A stretch of 64,000 bases of DNA from Deinococcus aquatilis DSM 23025 (GCF_000378445.1 NZ_KB899714.1:22792-86791); one strand, 5' to 3'; shown: positions 12,064 through 21,967, numbered from the stretch's first letter. Notes: a model not told the origin generated them from the sequence alone. Made by a program: numbers and translations.

Positions 12064-13233
12064 ATGTTGCCCGAGCCTGCCCACCCCACTTCTGCTGCTG
12101 CCGAAACTCTGGCTGACCTCGCCTCTGCGCTGGGGGCCGACGCGGTGGGCTGGACGGCAGCGCGGGTTCCGGCGGCGGCGGTGGCTGAATATGCCGGATG
12201 GCTGGATGCAGGCAGGCACGCCGGAATGGGGTATCTGGAGCGGCAGTTGCCCGCCCGAGCCGACCCCGCCAGCCGCTTGGAAGGCGTGGGCAGTGTGCTG
12301 GTGCTGGGAGTCTCGCACGCCTTCGCGCCGCCGCCTGTGCCGGGTGACGGCGTGCGGCTCGGGCGGGTGGCCCGCTACGCCTGGACACCCGATTACCACG
12401 ACCAGTTGCAGCCCCTGTTGACCCGTCTGGAACAGGAGGCGGCTCGGCTGGGTGTGCGGGCGCGGGGTTACGTGGATCACGGTCCCATCATGGAACGGCT
12501 GTTTGCAGCGGGCGCTTTTCTGGGCTGGCGCGGCAAATCGGGCATGACGGTCAGCACGCGTCTGGGGGCCTTCGTGACGCTGGCCGTGCTGCTGACCGAC
12601 CTGCCCTGGGAGGCCGAACCTGCGGCGCACCCTGACCGCTGTGGCCGCTGCACCCGCTGTATTTCGGCCTGCCCCACAGCAGCTATTGGCAACGACCGCA
12701 CCATCGATGCCCGGCGCTGCGTGTCCTACCTGACCATAGAACACCGGGGGCCACTGCCGCACGAATGGCGGGCAGGCGTAGGAGACTGGCTGCTGGGCTG
12801 CGACATATGCAGCGAAGTCTGTCCCTGGAGCGCCAAAGCTGGCCCACTGGCCCGGTTGCTGGAGCCACAGGCGCGGCTGGCCTATCCTGACCTCAGCCGA
12901 TTTTTTGGTGTCAGTGAACGGCAATTCGAGCGCGAATGGGCCGGAACTGCCCTGCTGCGTCCCCGGCGCAAAGGAATGGCCCGCAACGCCCTGACCGTTC
13001 TGGGCAACCTGCCCGCCGATCATGAGGGCCGCGAACAGGCCCGCCCACTGCTGCTGGCCGGAAGCCAGGATCCGGTGTGGGAAGTGCGGGAGGCCGCAGC
13101 CTGGGCGCTGGGACAGTGGACAGAATCTGACCTTCTCTCTCCGATGCTGGCCGACCCACATGAAACGGTGCGGGCGACGGCGGCTCAGGCTCTGGCCTTG
13201 TTTGAGGGAGGCACACAGAATCAAAAAAGTTGA
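12064..13233 (+). CDS. queG: Epoxyqueuosine reductase
   Basis: Cobalamin- and iron-sulphur-dependent enzyme doing the last step of tRNA queuosine synthesis, epoxyqueuosine to queuosine. The 389-residue length is close to QueG from other bacteria. Two [4Fe-4S] motifs are visible, CGRCTRCISACP and CDICSEVCPW (about residues 195-270). The N-terminal B12-binding half and a C-terminal HEAT-like helical repeat (about 300-385) complete the family pattern. ATG 12064 is chosen because of the -10 box six bases upstream; the open frame extends further back into the HD-GYP gene. It follows HD-GYP by 91 bases and has its own promoter. Confidence 0.96.
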   Translation: MLPEPAHPTSAAAETLADLASALGADAVGWTAARVPAAAVAEYAGWLDAGRHAGMGYLERQLPARADPASRLEGVGSVLVLGVSHAFAPPPVPGDGVRLGRVARYAWTPDYHDQLQPLLTRLEQEAARLGVRARGYVDHGPIMERLFAAGAFLGWRGKSGMTVSTRLGAFVTLAVLLTDLPWEAEPAAHPDRCGRCTRCISACPTAAIGNDRTIDARRCVSYLTIEHRGPLPHEWRAGVGDWLLGCDICSEVCPWSAKAGPLARLLEPQARLAYPDLSRFFGVSERQFEREWAGTALLRPRRKGMARNALTVLGNLPADHEGREQARPLLLAGSQDPVWEVREAAAWALGQWTESDLLSPMLADPHETVRATAAQALALFEGGTQNQKS

Positions 13234-13372
13234 TCCCGCCGTTTCTGAAGTTTATGGCTCATGGCTCAGAACCCGGAGCCGCACTTCAGCCAGAGTTGAG
13301 CGACACTTTAGGGCTTCTCCATTCTGGGGGATGTCCTACGCTTTGGCCTGCGCGGGCGTGTTGGGGTAGGGC

Positions 13373-13807
13373 ATGACCCAAGCAGAACCCACCCAGAACC
13401 AGACCTCCACCGAAGCCAGCAACCTGACCGAACAGTTTATGCAGGCTCTCCAGACCACCGAACAGACGGGGGATGTAGAACCCCTGGTGGCTCTTTTTGC
13501 TGAGGAATCCAGCCTGAAGAATCTGACCACTCAGACGTGGACCGGCCAGGACGGTGCACGCGAATTCTGGACGGCTTACCTGTCCAACTTCGACTCCATC
13601 CGCAGCGAATTCACGCACCACCTGGAAGCCAGCGGTACAGGCGTCATGGAGTGGGAAGCCACCGGACAACTGAAGGGCGGCGCAGGTCTGGCCTATCAGG
13701 GCGTCAGCATCATCGAGATTGATGCAGGCAAGGTCAGCGCCTTCCGTACCTACTATGATTCGGCTGCCTTCGTTAATACGGGTATGGCCGAGGTGCGCTC
13801 CGAGTAG
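13373..13807 (+). CDS. NTF2/SnoaL-like protein
   Basis: A 144-residue soluble protein of the NTF2-like superfamily. It contains helix LTEQFMQALQTTEQTGDVEPLVALFAEE and the typical LTTQTWTGQDGAREFWTAYL segment leading into curved beta strands (ATGQLKGGAGLAYQGVSIIEI). NTF2-like folds bind small hydrophobic ligands or act as isomerases; no catalytic assignment is possible. It is monocistronic, with about 140 bases to queG upstream. The start at 13373 is the first ATG; no clear ribosome site is seen. Confidence 0.8.
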   Translation: MTQAEPTQNQTSTEASNLTEQFMQALQTTEQTGDVEPLVALFAEESSLKNLTTQTWTGQDGAREFWTAYLSNFDSIRSEFTHHLEASGTGVMEWEATGQLKGGAGLAYQGVSIIEIDAGKVSAFRTYYDSAAFVNTGMAEVRSE

Positions 13808-14135
13808 TTGCCCGGTCTCCGCCCCGCTCAATTCCGGTATTTGGAGCACTTCTCTGAACGGCAGCATCAGAAAAAATGCACTCTCATGCCTCTATTTCCT
13901 GTCCTGCTCGTTCAGAGAATGTTCTCTTTCTGACCAATACCAGAGGTGCAGCGTCCTGAACCCCGTCGTTTGTGATCAAACATCAGGATAAGGTTCCATT
14001 CCTACAACAGTGCGCTTCTTTCACCTGTCGCTTGATTCATTGATGAATTGCGATCTGCCTGAAATTCGCTATCTAAAGTCCGTATAAAGTGGACAACCGG
14101 CCCGGAGAAGGCCCGCTGCACCCTACGATAGAGGC
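13808..14135. other. Intergenic, no gene seen
   Basis: A 328-base gap between the NTF2-like gene and glutamine cyclotransferase. It is more AT-rich than its surroundings and has no convincing frame or RNA gene; only the -10 box of the next gene at its right end is supported. Confidence 0.6.
14124..14129 (+). promoter_or_regulatory. -10 box of glutamine cyclotransferase gene (leaderless)
   Basis: TACGAT-AGAGGC-GTG; six-base spacing to the GTG at 14136 supports this start. Confidence 0.6.
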
Positions 14136-14990
14136 GTGCGCTTCCGCCTCTTCCTTTCCGTGCTTTGCCTGACCAGTCTTGCTGCCCCGACTGCCGCCGC
14201 ACCCATGACCACTCTCGCCCGAACTCCTGTGCTGACCCCGCTCGTGACCGCCCGTTTTCCACATGACCGCAGCGCCTTTACCGAGGGTTTGCAGTACCTG
14301 GGCGGAGGCGTGGTGCTGGAAAGCACGGGTCTCGTGGGGGAGTCCGGTGTCAGGCGAACGGAATTGAAAACGGGACGCGTGCAGACCAGCGTCAGTACGC
14401 CTCTGGCACAGGCTTTTGGCGAGGGGGCAACCGTGCTGGGCGGTATCGCCTATCACCTGACTTGGCAAGATGGCGTGGCCTTTGCCTTTGACGCCGTGAC
14501 CCTGCGCGAAATGGGCCGTTACCGCTATACAGGCGAGGGCTGGGGCCTGACCAACGACGGCAAACAGCTGATCATGAGCAACGGCAGCGCGGCGCTGGTG
14601 TGGCGCGATCCCAAAACCTTCGCCGTGCGCCGCACCGTGACCGTGACCGATCAGGGCCAGCCGGTACGAAACCTGAACGAGCTGGAATACGTTCAGGGCA
14701 GCGTGTATGCCAACGTCTGGCTGACCGACCGAATCGCCAAGATCGACCCGGCCACGGGCAAGGTGACGGCCTGGATCGACGTGTCCAGCCTGACCCGCGA
14801 GGCCAGTACCACCGCCACCCGCGCCGGAAGACCCCTGACCTTTGACGACGTACCCAACGGCATTGCCTTTGTTCCGGAACGCGGCACGTTGCTGCTGACA
14901 GGCAAGAGGTGGCCCAACATCTTTGAAGTGAAACTGCCGGGACTGAAAATAGAAACGGGCGTGACTGGCCGGGGACAGGTCAGGCGCTGA
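14136..14990 (+). CDS. Glutaminyl-peptide cyclotransferase (beta-propeller type)
   Basis: Enzyme converting N-terminal glutamine of peptides to pyroglutamate. The 284-residue protein begins with a signal peptide (about 1-23, MRFRLFLSVLCLTSLAAPTA), so it is exported. Family features are FTEGLQYLGGGVVLESTG, YTGEGWGL, LNELEYVQGSVYANVWLTDRI and the terminal LTGKRWPNIFEVKL. The GTG start is fixed by the leaderless promoter. Its convergent neighbour tmk shares a bidirectional hairpin downstream. The substrate proteins are unknown. Confidence 0.92.
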   Translation: MRFRLFLSVLCLTSLAAPTAAAPMTTLARTPVLTPLVTARFPHDRSAFTEGLQYLGGGVVLESTGLVGESGVRRTELKTGRVQTSVSTPLAQAFGEGATVLGGIAYHLTWQDGVAFAFDAVTLREMGRYRYTGEGWGLTNDGKQLIMSNGSAALVWRDPKTFAVRRTVTVTDQGQPVRNLNELEYVQGSVYANVWLTDRIAKIDPATGKVTAWIDVSSLTREASTTATRAGRPLTFDDVPNGIAFVPERGTLLLTGKRWPNIFEVKLPGLKIETGVTGRGQVRR

Positions 14991-15020
14991 GAATCGACGG
15001 GGACATGAGCCGCCCAACGA

Positions 15021-15061
15021 AGGACCAAAGCTCAGATGCTCTGTGCCTGAGCTTTGGTCCT
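15021..15061. terminator. Bidirectional hairpin between convergent genes
   Basis: Perfect 15-bp inverted repeat AGGACCAAAGCTCAG/CTGAGCTTTGGTCCT (15021-15035, 15047-15061). It includes the last codons of tmk and serves convergent transcription from both sides. Confidence 0.7.
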
Positions 15062-15687
15062 CAATTGCTCAGCAACCACGTTCCACACCTGCTCTGCCAG
15101 CTCATCGGCTGAGGCTGTGGCGTCCAGCACGTGAAATCTATGAGACTCCTGCTGGGCCAGGGCCAGAAAGCCGCTGCGTACCCGCAGGTGGAAGCCCAGA
15201 TCGGCACGTTCCAGGCGGTCAGGTTCGCCGCGAGTGGCGGCGCGGGCCAGCCCCACGGCGGGATCAAGGTCAAGCAGCAACGTCAGATCGGGTTTGAGGC
15301 CGCCCGTGGCCGCCTGCGTGATCTGGGTCAGCAGGCCCGCATCCAACCCACGCCCCGCCCCCTGATAAGCGAGGCTGGAATCGGCGTAGCGGTCACAGAC
15401 GACCACCTCGCCGCGTTCCAGCGCAGGCCGGATGACCTGCCCCACCAGTTGGGCGCGGCTGGCCGAATACAGCAGAAATTCGGGCAGGGGGTCTACCTGT
15501 AGATCAGGCTCCAGCAGCACCACCTGCCGAACCCGCGTGCCCAGCGGCGTGCCGCCCGGTTCGCGGGTCACGACATGCGCCACGCCCGCACCCGACAGCT
15601 GCTCCACCAACCGCGCAATCTGAGTGGTTTTGCCCGCACCTTCCGGCCCCTCGAAGGTGATGAACAGGCCCCGGCTCCCAGCCTCCT

Positions 15688-15691
<4 letters not shown>
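15032..15691 (-). CDS. tmk: Thymidylate kinase
   Basis: dTMP kinase making dTDP for DNA synthesis. The 219-residue protein has the P-loop FEGPEGAGKTTQ (about 13-23), the DRY motif in CDRYADSSLAYQGAGRG (about 98-110), and REPGGTPLG for substrate binding. The GTG start overlaps the stop of the upstream Nif3-like gene (GTGA), so the two are translationally coupled. Its 3' end lies within the convergent terminator. Confidence 0.96.
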
Positions 15692-16491
<800 letters not shown>

Positions 16492-16673
16492 GCGGCCATT
16501 CTAGGCTGGGGTGAGCGGGACAAAGGGGGCAATGGGGCAAATTGGCGTGGAAGGTGAACCCCCCGTTGCTGTGCAACGCCCCCCCTTGAGGGGAGGACAA
16601 GTGCGTTTGCGCTTTCCTTTAGGGAAGCCGACTGGGCTTTACACGCCAACTCAGCCCTTCCCGCCGCGTGCCC

Positions 16674-16679
16674 TAAACT
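16674..16679 (+). promoter_or_regulatory. -10 box of rlmB (leaderless)
   Basis: TAAACT-AGTCCT-ATG, six-base spacing to the ATG at 16686. Confidence 0.6.
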
Positions 16680-16685
16680 AGTCCT

Positions 16686-17408
16686 ATGTTGCTGTACGGG
16701 CGGAATCCGGTGTTGGAAGCCATCGCAGATGGGCGCGTTGCCGAGGTACTGGTGGCGCGGGGCGTGGAAGAATCGTTTATCAGGGAACTCAAGGAACTGG
16801 ATGTACTGGTGCGCTTTACCTCGCGCATAGAGATGGATCAGATGGTGGGCACGACCCAGCATCAGGGCGTGGTGGCTGAGGTCGAAGACCTGAAGTGGGC
16901 CAGCGTGGACGATATTTTCGAGCGGGCCGAAGCGCGGGGCGAACCGCTGCTGATCGTGCTGCTGGACGGCATCACCGACCCGCGCAACTTTGGGGCCATC
17001 ATCCGTTCGGCAGAGGTGCTGGGCGCACACGGCGTGGTGGTCGAGGAACGCCGCAGCGCTCCGCTGTCGCCGGTGGTCGCCAAAACAGCGGCGGGGGCGG
17101 TGGCTTACCTGCCCGTGGCCCAGACCAAGAACCTGCCGCGCTTTATAGACGCCCTGAAGGAAGACAACGTGTGGGTGTACGGCGCAGCGGGTGAGGCCGC
17201 GCAGGACATAGGCCGCACCGATTTTTCGGGCAAACTGGCGCTGGTCATCGGGGCCGAGGGCGAGGGCCTGCGCCGCCTCGTGCGCGAAAAGTGCGACGTA
17301 TTGGTCAAGATTCCGACCAGCGGGCGCGTGCAGAGCCTGAATGCATCGGTGGCGGCGGGCATTTTGCTGTATGAGGCCACCAAGAACCGTGGGGGAAGTG
17401 GGCGGTGA
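16686..17408 (+). CDS. rlmB: 23S rRNA guanosine-2'-O-methyltransferase (SpoU/TrmH family, RlmB-like)
   Basis: SPOUT-fold methyltransferase predicted to 2'-O-methylate G2251 of 23S rRNA. N-terminal L30e-like substrate domain (about 1-75, starting MLLYGRNPVLEAI), then the trefoil-knot domain with motif 1 GITDPRNFGAIIRSAE, motif 2 LALVIGAEGEGL and motif 3 IPTSGRVQSLNASVAAGI. At 240 residues the length is typical. The exact rRNA position is from family resemblance. The downstream aldose epimerase starts on GTG overlapping its stop. Confidence 0.92.
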   Translation: MLLYGRNPVLEAIADGRVAEVLVARGVEESFIRELKELDVLVRFTSRIEMDQMVGTTQHQGVVAEVEDLKWASVDDIFERAEARGEPLLIVLLDGITDPRNFGAIIRSAEVLGAHGVVVEERRSAPLSPVVAKTAAGAVAYLPVAQTKNLPRFIDALKEDNVWVYGAAGEAAQDIGRTDFSGKLALVIGAEGEGLRRLVREKCDVLVKIPTSGRVQSLNASVAAGILLYEATKNRGGSGR

Positions 17409-18358
17409 CGGCTCCTGCCCCGTGGCAGGTGGAAACCATTTCCAGCCCCGCCCTGACGCTGGAAATCCTGCCCGAAATGGGGGCCAGCATCCTGAATCTG
17501 CGGGCTGCATCGGGCCGCCCGGTCATGCGACCAGTAGCGCTGGAGAACGTGCAGACCAGCAGCCAGTGCGCCTGCTTTACGCTGTTGCCCTACAGCAACC
17601 GCATCCGCGACGCCCGGTTTGAATGGCAGGGCCAGACCGTGCAGCTCAGGCCCAATACCAAAGACGGCCTCGCGCAACACGGCGACGTGAGAAACCGCCC
17701 GTGGACGGTCACGCGGGCCAGCGATTCGCACCTGATCTGCGACTTCGACAGCCGCGACGTATCCGACCTGAACTGGCCCTGGGCCTTTGCTGGGCGCGTG
17801 GAATACCGCCTGCATGGCCCGCATCTGGACATCAGCGTGACCCTCACCAACCTCGATTCGCGCCCCATGCCCGCTGCCGAGATGCCTGCGGGTCTGGGCC
17901 TGCACCCCTACTTTGCCCGCCTGCAAGACGGCACCGACCCGCTGCTGAGTTTTGACGCCGCCCTGACCTACGACACAGGTGAGCGCCAGTTGCCCTCAGG
18001 AGGCGCGAGGCCCCTGCACCCTGCCGAGGATTTCCGCGTGCCCCACGAGGTCGGCCCGCAGACCATAGACCGCGTGTACACCTCCTGGGACGGAATCGCC
18101 CGTCTGGATTGGCAGCCGCACACGGGCTCAGACCAGACTGTTCCCCACCGCGCCCTGATCCTCACCGCCGACAACGTTTTCTCGCATCTGGTCGTGTTTA
18201 CAGCCCCCGATGGCAGCCTTGCCCTGGAACCCGTTTCTCACGCCACCGACGCCTTCAATCTGGCCGCGCAGGGCATCGGCGGCACCGACATGAAAACGCT
18301 CCTGCCGGGGCAAAGTCTGGCGGGAGCGGTGCGGGTAACGGTGGAAGGCGAGTGGTAA
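17405..18358 (+). CDS. Aldose 1-epimerase (mutarotase)
   Basis: Galactose-mutarotase superfamily enzyme interconverting alpha and beta anomers of hexoses. The 317-residue protein shows PYSNRIRDARFEWQG, the substrate His in GLAQHGDVRNRPW (about 88-98), the catalytic His in GLGLHPYFAR (about 158), and a C-terminal acidic region. The GTG start overlaps the rlmB stop (GTGA). Its operon partner is unrelated, so coupling probably reflects genome compactness. Confidence 0.9.
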   Translation: MTAPAPWQVETISSPALTLEILPEMGASILNLRAASGRPVMRPVALENVQTSSQCACFTLLPYSNRIRDARFEWQGQTVQLRPNTKDGLAQHGDVRNRPWTVTRASDSHLICDFDSRDVSDLNWPWAFAGRVEYRLHGPHLDISVTLTNLDSRPMPAAEMPAGLGLHPYFARLQDGTDPLLSFDAALTYDTGERQLPSGGARPLHPAEDFRVPHEVGPQTIDRVYTSWDGIARLDWQPHTGSDQTVPHRALILTADNVFSHLVVFTAPDGSLALEPVSHATDAFNLAAQGIGGTDMKTLLPGQSLAGAVRVTVEGEW

Positions 18359-18425
18359 AGGGATAAAGCGTGAGTGGTCAGTAGGAAGTGGAAAGGTCCA
18401 AAGCCCACAAAACCGGACACTCCAG

Positions 18426-18626
18426 TTACCCTCTGGCGATCAGCACGCCCGCACGGTCTCTGACTTCTAGGCCAGTTTGAAGGCGCTGCAGGGCCGTCAG
18501 CAGATCATCGGTTTCGCGTAGCACTTCGGGTCCATCATCAGTGGGCAACACAAGTCGGTACTGGGCAGGTGCAGCCGGAGGCGTCCAGCGTTCTCCGCTG
18601 TCTTCTTTGACAAAGGCGCGTGACAT
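18426..18626 (-). CDS. Small hypothetical protein
   Basis: A 66-residue soluble protein starting MSRAFVKEDSGERWTPPAAP, with a compact beta-alpha-beta look (YRLVLPTDDGPEVLRETDDLLTALQRLQ) and no known family. ATG 18626 is preferred to the upstream ATG at 18650: CACAAT lies six bases before it, resembling the local leaderless promoters. The composition is typical of neighbouring core genes. It stands alone between the aldose epimerase (convergent) and the protease gene. Confidence 0.65.
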   Translation of the reverse strand: MSRAFVKEDSGERWTPPAAPAQYRLVLPTDDGPEVLRETDDLLTALQRLQTGLEVRDRAGVLIARG

Positions 18627-18729
18627 CCTTTTATTGTGCGCTGGACGCATGAACTGGCTATTTGCACAGCGTAACGGAAGCCTTAGCTTTGGCTCCCTCT
18701 GTTTTTCCTACACCCTACAATCCACGCCC

Positions 18730-19797
18730 TCATTCATCCAGATCCGGCACACTGCGCCGCGCCGCCAGCGTAATCCTGGCCTCTCTGCGCTGCTGGCCGC
18801 GTTGATAGCCCAGCGTGATCGTGTCGCCAATCTGGGCGCGGCGAATCTGGTTGATCACTTCATCGGCATCGCGGGTACGCACGCCGTTCACGCTGAGGAT
18901 CACGTCGCCCAGACCGGTCAGACTGCCTTCGGCATCGCGAACAGCCCCGATCAATCCGGCGCGGGCGGCAGGGCTGCCTTTGGCAACGCGTGAGACGACT
19001 GCGCCGGGCGGATCAGTCTGGCCGCTGTGGTTGGAATCGAAGACCAGTCCGACCACAGGAGTATCCCGCTTGATGCCTGTGCGAAGGGCCGCGATGAGGT
19101 CGTTGCCCTCGGTGACGGGCACGGCGTAACTGGTGCGCGTCTGGCCGCTGGTATCTACCCGGATATAGCTGATGACCCCGATGGCCTGCCCATTGCCGTC
19201 GATGATCGGGCCGCCGCTGTCGCCGGGAGCCAGAGGCGCGGTCATTTCCAGCGTGCCCTGCGGAAAATCGGCGCGGCCTGCTTCAGCATTCAGGCGCAGC
19301 AGACGGCCCCGGCGGGGTTGCAGGAAGTCTCCCCCGCTGTTGCCAATCGCCAGCACCGTTTCTCCCACACGCGGCGGGCGGGTGGCGAGGTTATAGGCCG
19401 GAAATGGCCCGCGCCCCTGCACCTGCAACAGTGCCACATCTGCCGCCGCATCGAACGCCGTGACCCGCGCCGAATAGGAGCGACCCGACAGGGTACTGAT
19501 CTGAAACAGTTGCCCTTCTGCGACCACATGGTAGGCCGTCAGCACCTGCCCGGTCTCGCTGATAAAAAAGCCGGTGCCGAGGCCAGCCGTGTTGCGGGCC
19601 GCGTTCACGCTTTCCACGCGCACGGTGGCGGGGCGCAGCTTCTCGAACAGCACGCGGGACTCTGCGGGAAGTTGGTTGGGCAGCGTGCTGGTGGGAGCAG
19701 GAGGCGCAGACAGCACCGGATCGGCCCTCTGTTCAGGCAGCAGATAGGCTCCCAGAGCGAGGATCAGAAGGACAGGTAACCACGGCGAGAATCGCAC
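18730..19797 (-). CDS. HtrA/DegP-like trypsin-fold protease with PDZ domain
   Basis: A 355-residue envelope protease. An N-terminal hydrophobic segment (about 4-20) acts as a signal anchor. The protease domain (about 50-245) has the triad His in VLTAYHVVAEG, Asp in AFDAAADVALLQV and Ser in LAPGDSGGPIIDG. A PDZ domain follows (about 255-345) with a loop VVGLVF and GLGDVILSVNGVRTRDADEV. Role in degrading or refolding misfolded exported protein is from family knowledge. The GTG start is fixed by TAGAAT six bases upstream. Confidence 0.93.
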   Translation of the reverse strand: MRFSPWLPVLLILALGAYLLPEQRADPVLSAPPAPTSTLPNQLPAESRVLFEKLRPATVRVESVNAARNTAGLGTGFFISETGQVLTAYHVVAEGQLFQISTLSGRSYSARVTAFDAAADVALLQVQGRGPFPAYNLATRPPRVGETVLAIGNSGGDFLQPRRGRLLRLNAEAGRADFPQGTLEMTAPLAPGDSGGPIIDGNGQAIGVISYIRVDTSGQTRTSYAVPVTEGNDLIAALRTGIKRDTPVVGLVFDSNHSGQTDPPGAVVSRVAKGSPAARAGLIGAVRDAEGSLTGLGDVILSVNGVRTRDADEVINQIRRAQIGDTITLGYQRGQQRREARITLAARRSVPDLDE

Positions 19798-19803
19798 AGG
19801 CTG

Positions 19804-19809
19804 ATTCTA
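19804..19809 (-). promoter_or_regulatory. -10 box of HtrA-like gene (leaderless)
   Basis: Minus strand TAGAAT-CAGCCT-GTG. Confidence 0.6.
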
Positions 19810-19867
19810 GGTCGGCACAGTAAAAAATAAAGTGGGGGAAGGCACGGGAGACACAGCGTGACGCACT

Positions 19868-19903
19868 ACCTTGCTTGACAAGGTACTAGGTATTGACTAC
19901 CTT
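19868..19903 (+). promoter_or_regulatory. PadR promoter with overlapping operators
   Basis: Near-consensus promoter TTGACA (19875-19880), 17-bp spacer, TACCTT (19898-19903). An inverted repeat ACCTTG-N5-CAAGGT (19868-19884) covers the -35, and a second, AAGGTA...TACCTT (19880-19903), spans spacer and -10. This is where an autoregulating PadR dimer would bind. Confidence 0.65.
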
Positions 19904-19955
19904 AATGAGCAAGTATCCAGAGGGACAGTTTTAAAAGGACAAAAGGAGATGGTCA

Positions 19956-20300
19956 ATGAATCCGCTGAAATCCGGCACGCTTGATCTGGCCTTACTTGCT
20001 GCCCTACACGAGCAGCCGCGCTACGGGCTTGACATCCTGAAGTACGTGAATGAGCGCAGCGGCGGCCTGTTCGATCTGCGAGAAGGCAGCCTGTATCCGG
20101 CGCTCCACCGCTTGGTCAAGGCGGGCTGGGTAGAAAGCGACTGGCAACCCAGCGACAAGGGCGGCGCACCCCGCAAGGTCTACCGCCTGACCGACGAAGG
20201 CACCCAAGCCCTGAGCAGCAAGCGGGCCGAGTGGCAAACGCTGCGCGGCGCACTGGACGCCTTATTACCCATGTTTCGCCAACGGAGACACTCTGTATGA
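19956..20300 (+). CDS. PadR-family transcriptional regulator
   Basis: A 114-residue winged-helix repressor of the PadR type. The core is LDLALLAALHEQPRYGLDILKYV, LREGSLYPALHRLVKAGWVESDW and GGAPRKVYRLTDEGTQAL, followed by a short C-terminal helix, so it belongs to the small PadR-s2 class. It has a good ribosome site (AGGAG, 7 bases) and a conventional -35/-10, unlike most genes here. It is coupled to the next gene by ATGA overlap, an arrangement common for PadR regulators with membrane partner proteins. The effector is unknown. Confidence 0.93.
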   Translation: MNPLKSGTLDLALLAALHEQPRYGLDILKYVNERSGGLFDLREGSLYPALHRLVKAGWVESDWQPSDKGGAPRKVYRLTDEGTQALSSKRAEWQTLRGALDALLPMFRQRRHSV

Positions 20301-21286
20301 CCCGCCGCCTGAGCCGAGCATCCCGGTTGCTGAGCATCGACGCCTATATTCACCGCGCCACCCTGGGCCTGCCGAAAGCCGAGCGCCTGGACGCCGCCGC
20401 CGAACTGCGGGCACATTTGCTGGAGCGCACCGCCGAGCACGAATCGCAGGGCTTTAGCCGCGAGGAAGCCGAGTTTTTGGCCGTCAAAGGCATGGGCGAC
20501 CCGCAACCCGTGAACCGGAGTCTGCTGGGACATGCACTGACGCATAAAGCTGGCTGGCTGGTGCTGGCGCTGTTGGTGGCAGGCGGCGGTGGGTGGTGGG
20601 CATACCGGGAATGGATGCCGCCGAGGGTTGGAGTATCCCGTGAGGAATTCACTGCCGATGACGCAAAATTGCTGTTCACTTACGCCACTGCTCCCAGAGG
20701 GCACTATGACGCCTACAACATCACTTACCCGAAAGGCACTCAGAGCATTGTCGCCGCCTTCATCAGTGAGGATATGCGCCAAGTTCAGGTACTTGATCTC
20801 TCTCAGATCAGCGGCAAGCAAAGGATCAACGCTCCCGGCAGTTACCGCTATCAGCAGCGTTGGCTGATCAATGGGAGTGTCTCTGCGCCCGAATCCTTAC
20901 CTTGGTATCCGCAGTGCAAGAACTTGGGGATTTACTTCCTCACCCCAGAGATTCCATCTGCCCTTATCAGGAATCAGGTTGGAGCGGGGCAGATGGGTGG
21001 TCTCATTCCCTACGGAGCCTGTTACGAGGCCGATAAGAAACTGGCCGCACAATTGCCATTGACACAGCAGGCCGACTGGATGGAACAACCGATGGCACTG
21101 AACCACTGGAGCTTGGTTTTTTCGGGTGCTGCTGGTTTCGACAACATAGATCGCTCTCTGTACATCGTGGTCATGCCACTTGAGTATTCCTTGAAACCCA
21201 AGGCCCCATTTTTTGAGGTCAACGCCGGACGTTTACGCATTAACGGCGATACCCGAGACCTTCCACCACTTCCTGCTCTACCCTGA
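20297..21286 (+). CDS. PadR-linked membrane protein with HAAS-like N-terminus
   Basis: A 329-residue protein. The N-terminal ~75 residues (IDAYIHRATLGLPKAERLDA, then RAHLLERTAEHESQGFSREEAEFLAVKGMGDP) resemble the permease-prefix/HAAS domains that pair with PadR regulators. One transmembrane helix follows (about 82-103), then a ~220-residue extracytoplasmic domain that I do not recognise; it contains three Cys. The ATG overlaps the padR stop, so both proteins are made together and may form a sensing pair. The function is inferred only from context. The start upstream in the same frame (20231) is inside padR and is rejected. Confidence 0.75.
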   Translation: MTRRLSRASRLLSIDAYIHRATLGLPKAERLDAAAELRAHLLERTAEHESQGFSREEAEFLAVKGMGDPQPVNRSLLGHALTHKAGWLVLALLVAGGGGWWAYREWMPPRVGVSREEFTADDAKLLFTYATAPRGHYDAYNITYPKGTQSIVAAFISEDMRQVQVLDLSQISGKQRINAPGSYRYQQRWLINGSVSAPESLPWYPQCKNLGIYFLTPEIPSALIRNQVGAGQMGGLIPYGACYEADKKLAAQLPLTQQADWMEQPMALNHWSLVFSGAAGFDNIDRSLYIVVMPLEYSLKPKAPFFEVNAGRLRINGDTRDLPPLPALP

Positions 21287-21291
21287 CTCCC

Positions 21292-21822
21292 ATGCTCTAC
21301 TGGCTTCTCAAATCTGAACCCGATGTATTCGGCTACCCCGATCTGGTGCGGGTGGGCGTGGAGCCGTGGAATGGCGTCCGGAATTATCTGGCCCGCAACC
21401 ATTTGCGGCAGATGGCGGCGGGCGATCTGTGCCTGTTCTACCACTCCAACGCCAAGCCGAACGGCGTGGCAGGCGTGGCGCGGGTGGTGCGGGCCGCCTA
21501 CCCCGACAACCTGCAATTTGACCCGGCCAGTGCCTACTTTGACCCCAAGAGTTCCTCCGACAATCCGCGCTGGAGCATGGTGGACGTGTCGCCCGTGGCG
21601 GCCTTCCCCACCCTGCTGACGCTGGACGCCGTGCGAGGGCTGCCCGAGTGGGCCGACTCTCCCCTGACCCGCAAGGGCACGCGCCTGAGCGTGTTTCCGG
21701 TGACGGCAGCGCAGTTTGAGGCGGCACTGGCAGCGGTGGGCTTGGAGGCAATCTGGAAAACAGAGGGGCCGACCGACTTGGAAACAGCGGAGACAGAAGC
21801 GGGGGGAGCGCAGTCTTTTTGA
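21292..21822 (+). CDS. EVE domain protein
   Basis: A 176-residue protein of the EVE (thymocyte nuclear protein 1-like, PUA-related) family, thought to bind modified bases in nucleic acid. Visible motifs are YWLLKSEPDVFGY, WNGVRNYLARNHLRQM, GDLCLFYHSN and GVAGVARVVR. It starts 5 bases after the previous stop, and a TACCCT box within the upstream gene lies seven bases before the ATG, so it may have its own leaderless transcript. The C-terminal ~25 residues are acidic and variable. Role in RNA/DNA modification sensing is family inference. Confidence 0.88.
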   Translation: MLYWLLKSEPDVFGYPDLVRVGVEPWNGVRNYLARNHLRQMAAGDLCLFYHSNAKPNGVAGVARVVRAAYPDNLQFDPASAYFDPKSSSDNPRWSMVDVSPVAAFPTLLTLDAVRGLPEWADSPLTRKGTRLSVFPVTAAQFEAALAAVGLEAIWKTEGPTDLETAETEAGGAQSF

Positions 21823-21967
21823 TAATTTTTGCCCAGCCCTATCCCAGCAAGCCGCGAGGAATGGCCCAAACGGAAGGAAATTTTTCTACTTACCGCCCAT
21901 CCATTTAGATTTCAGTTTCTTAGCGCTTGTCACGGTCTTGTCAGAGGTTGGGGCGCACACTACACGC

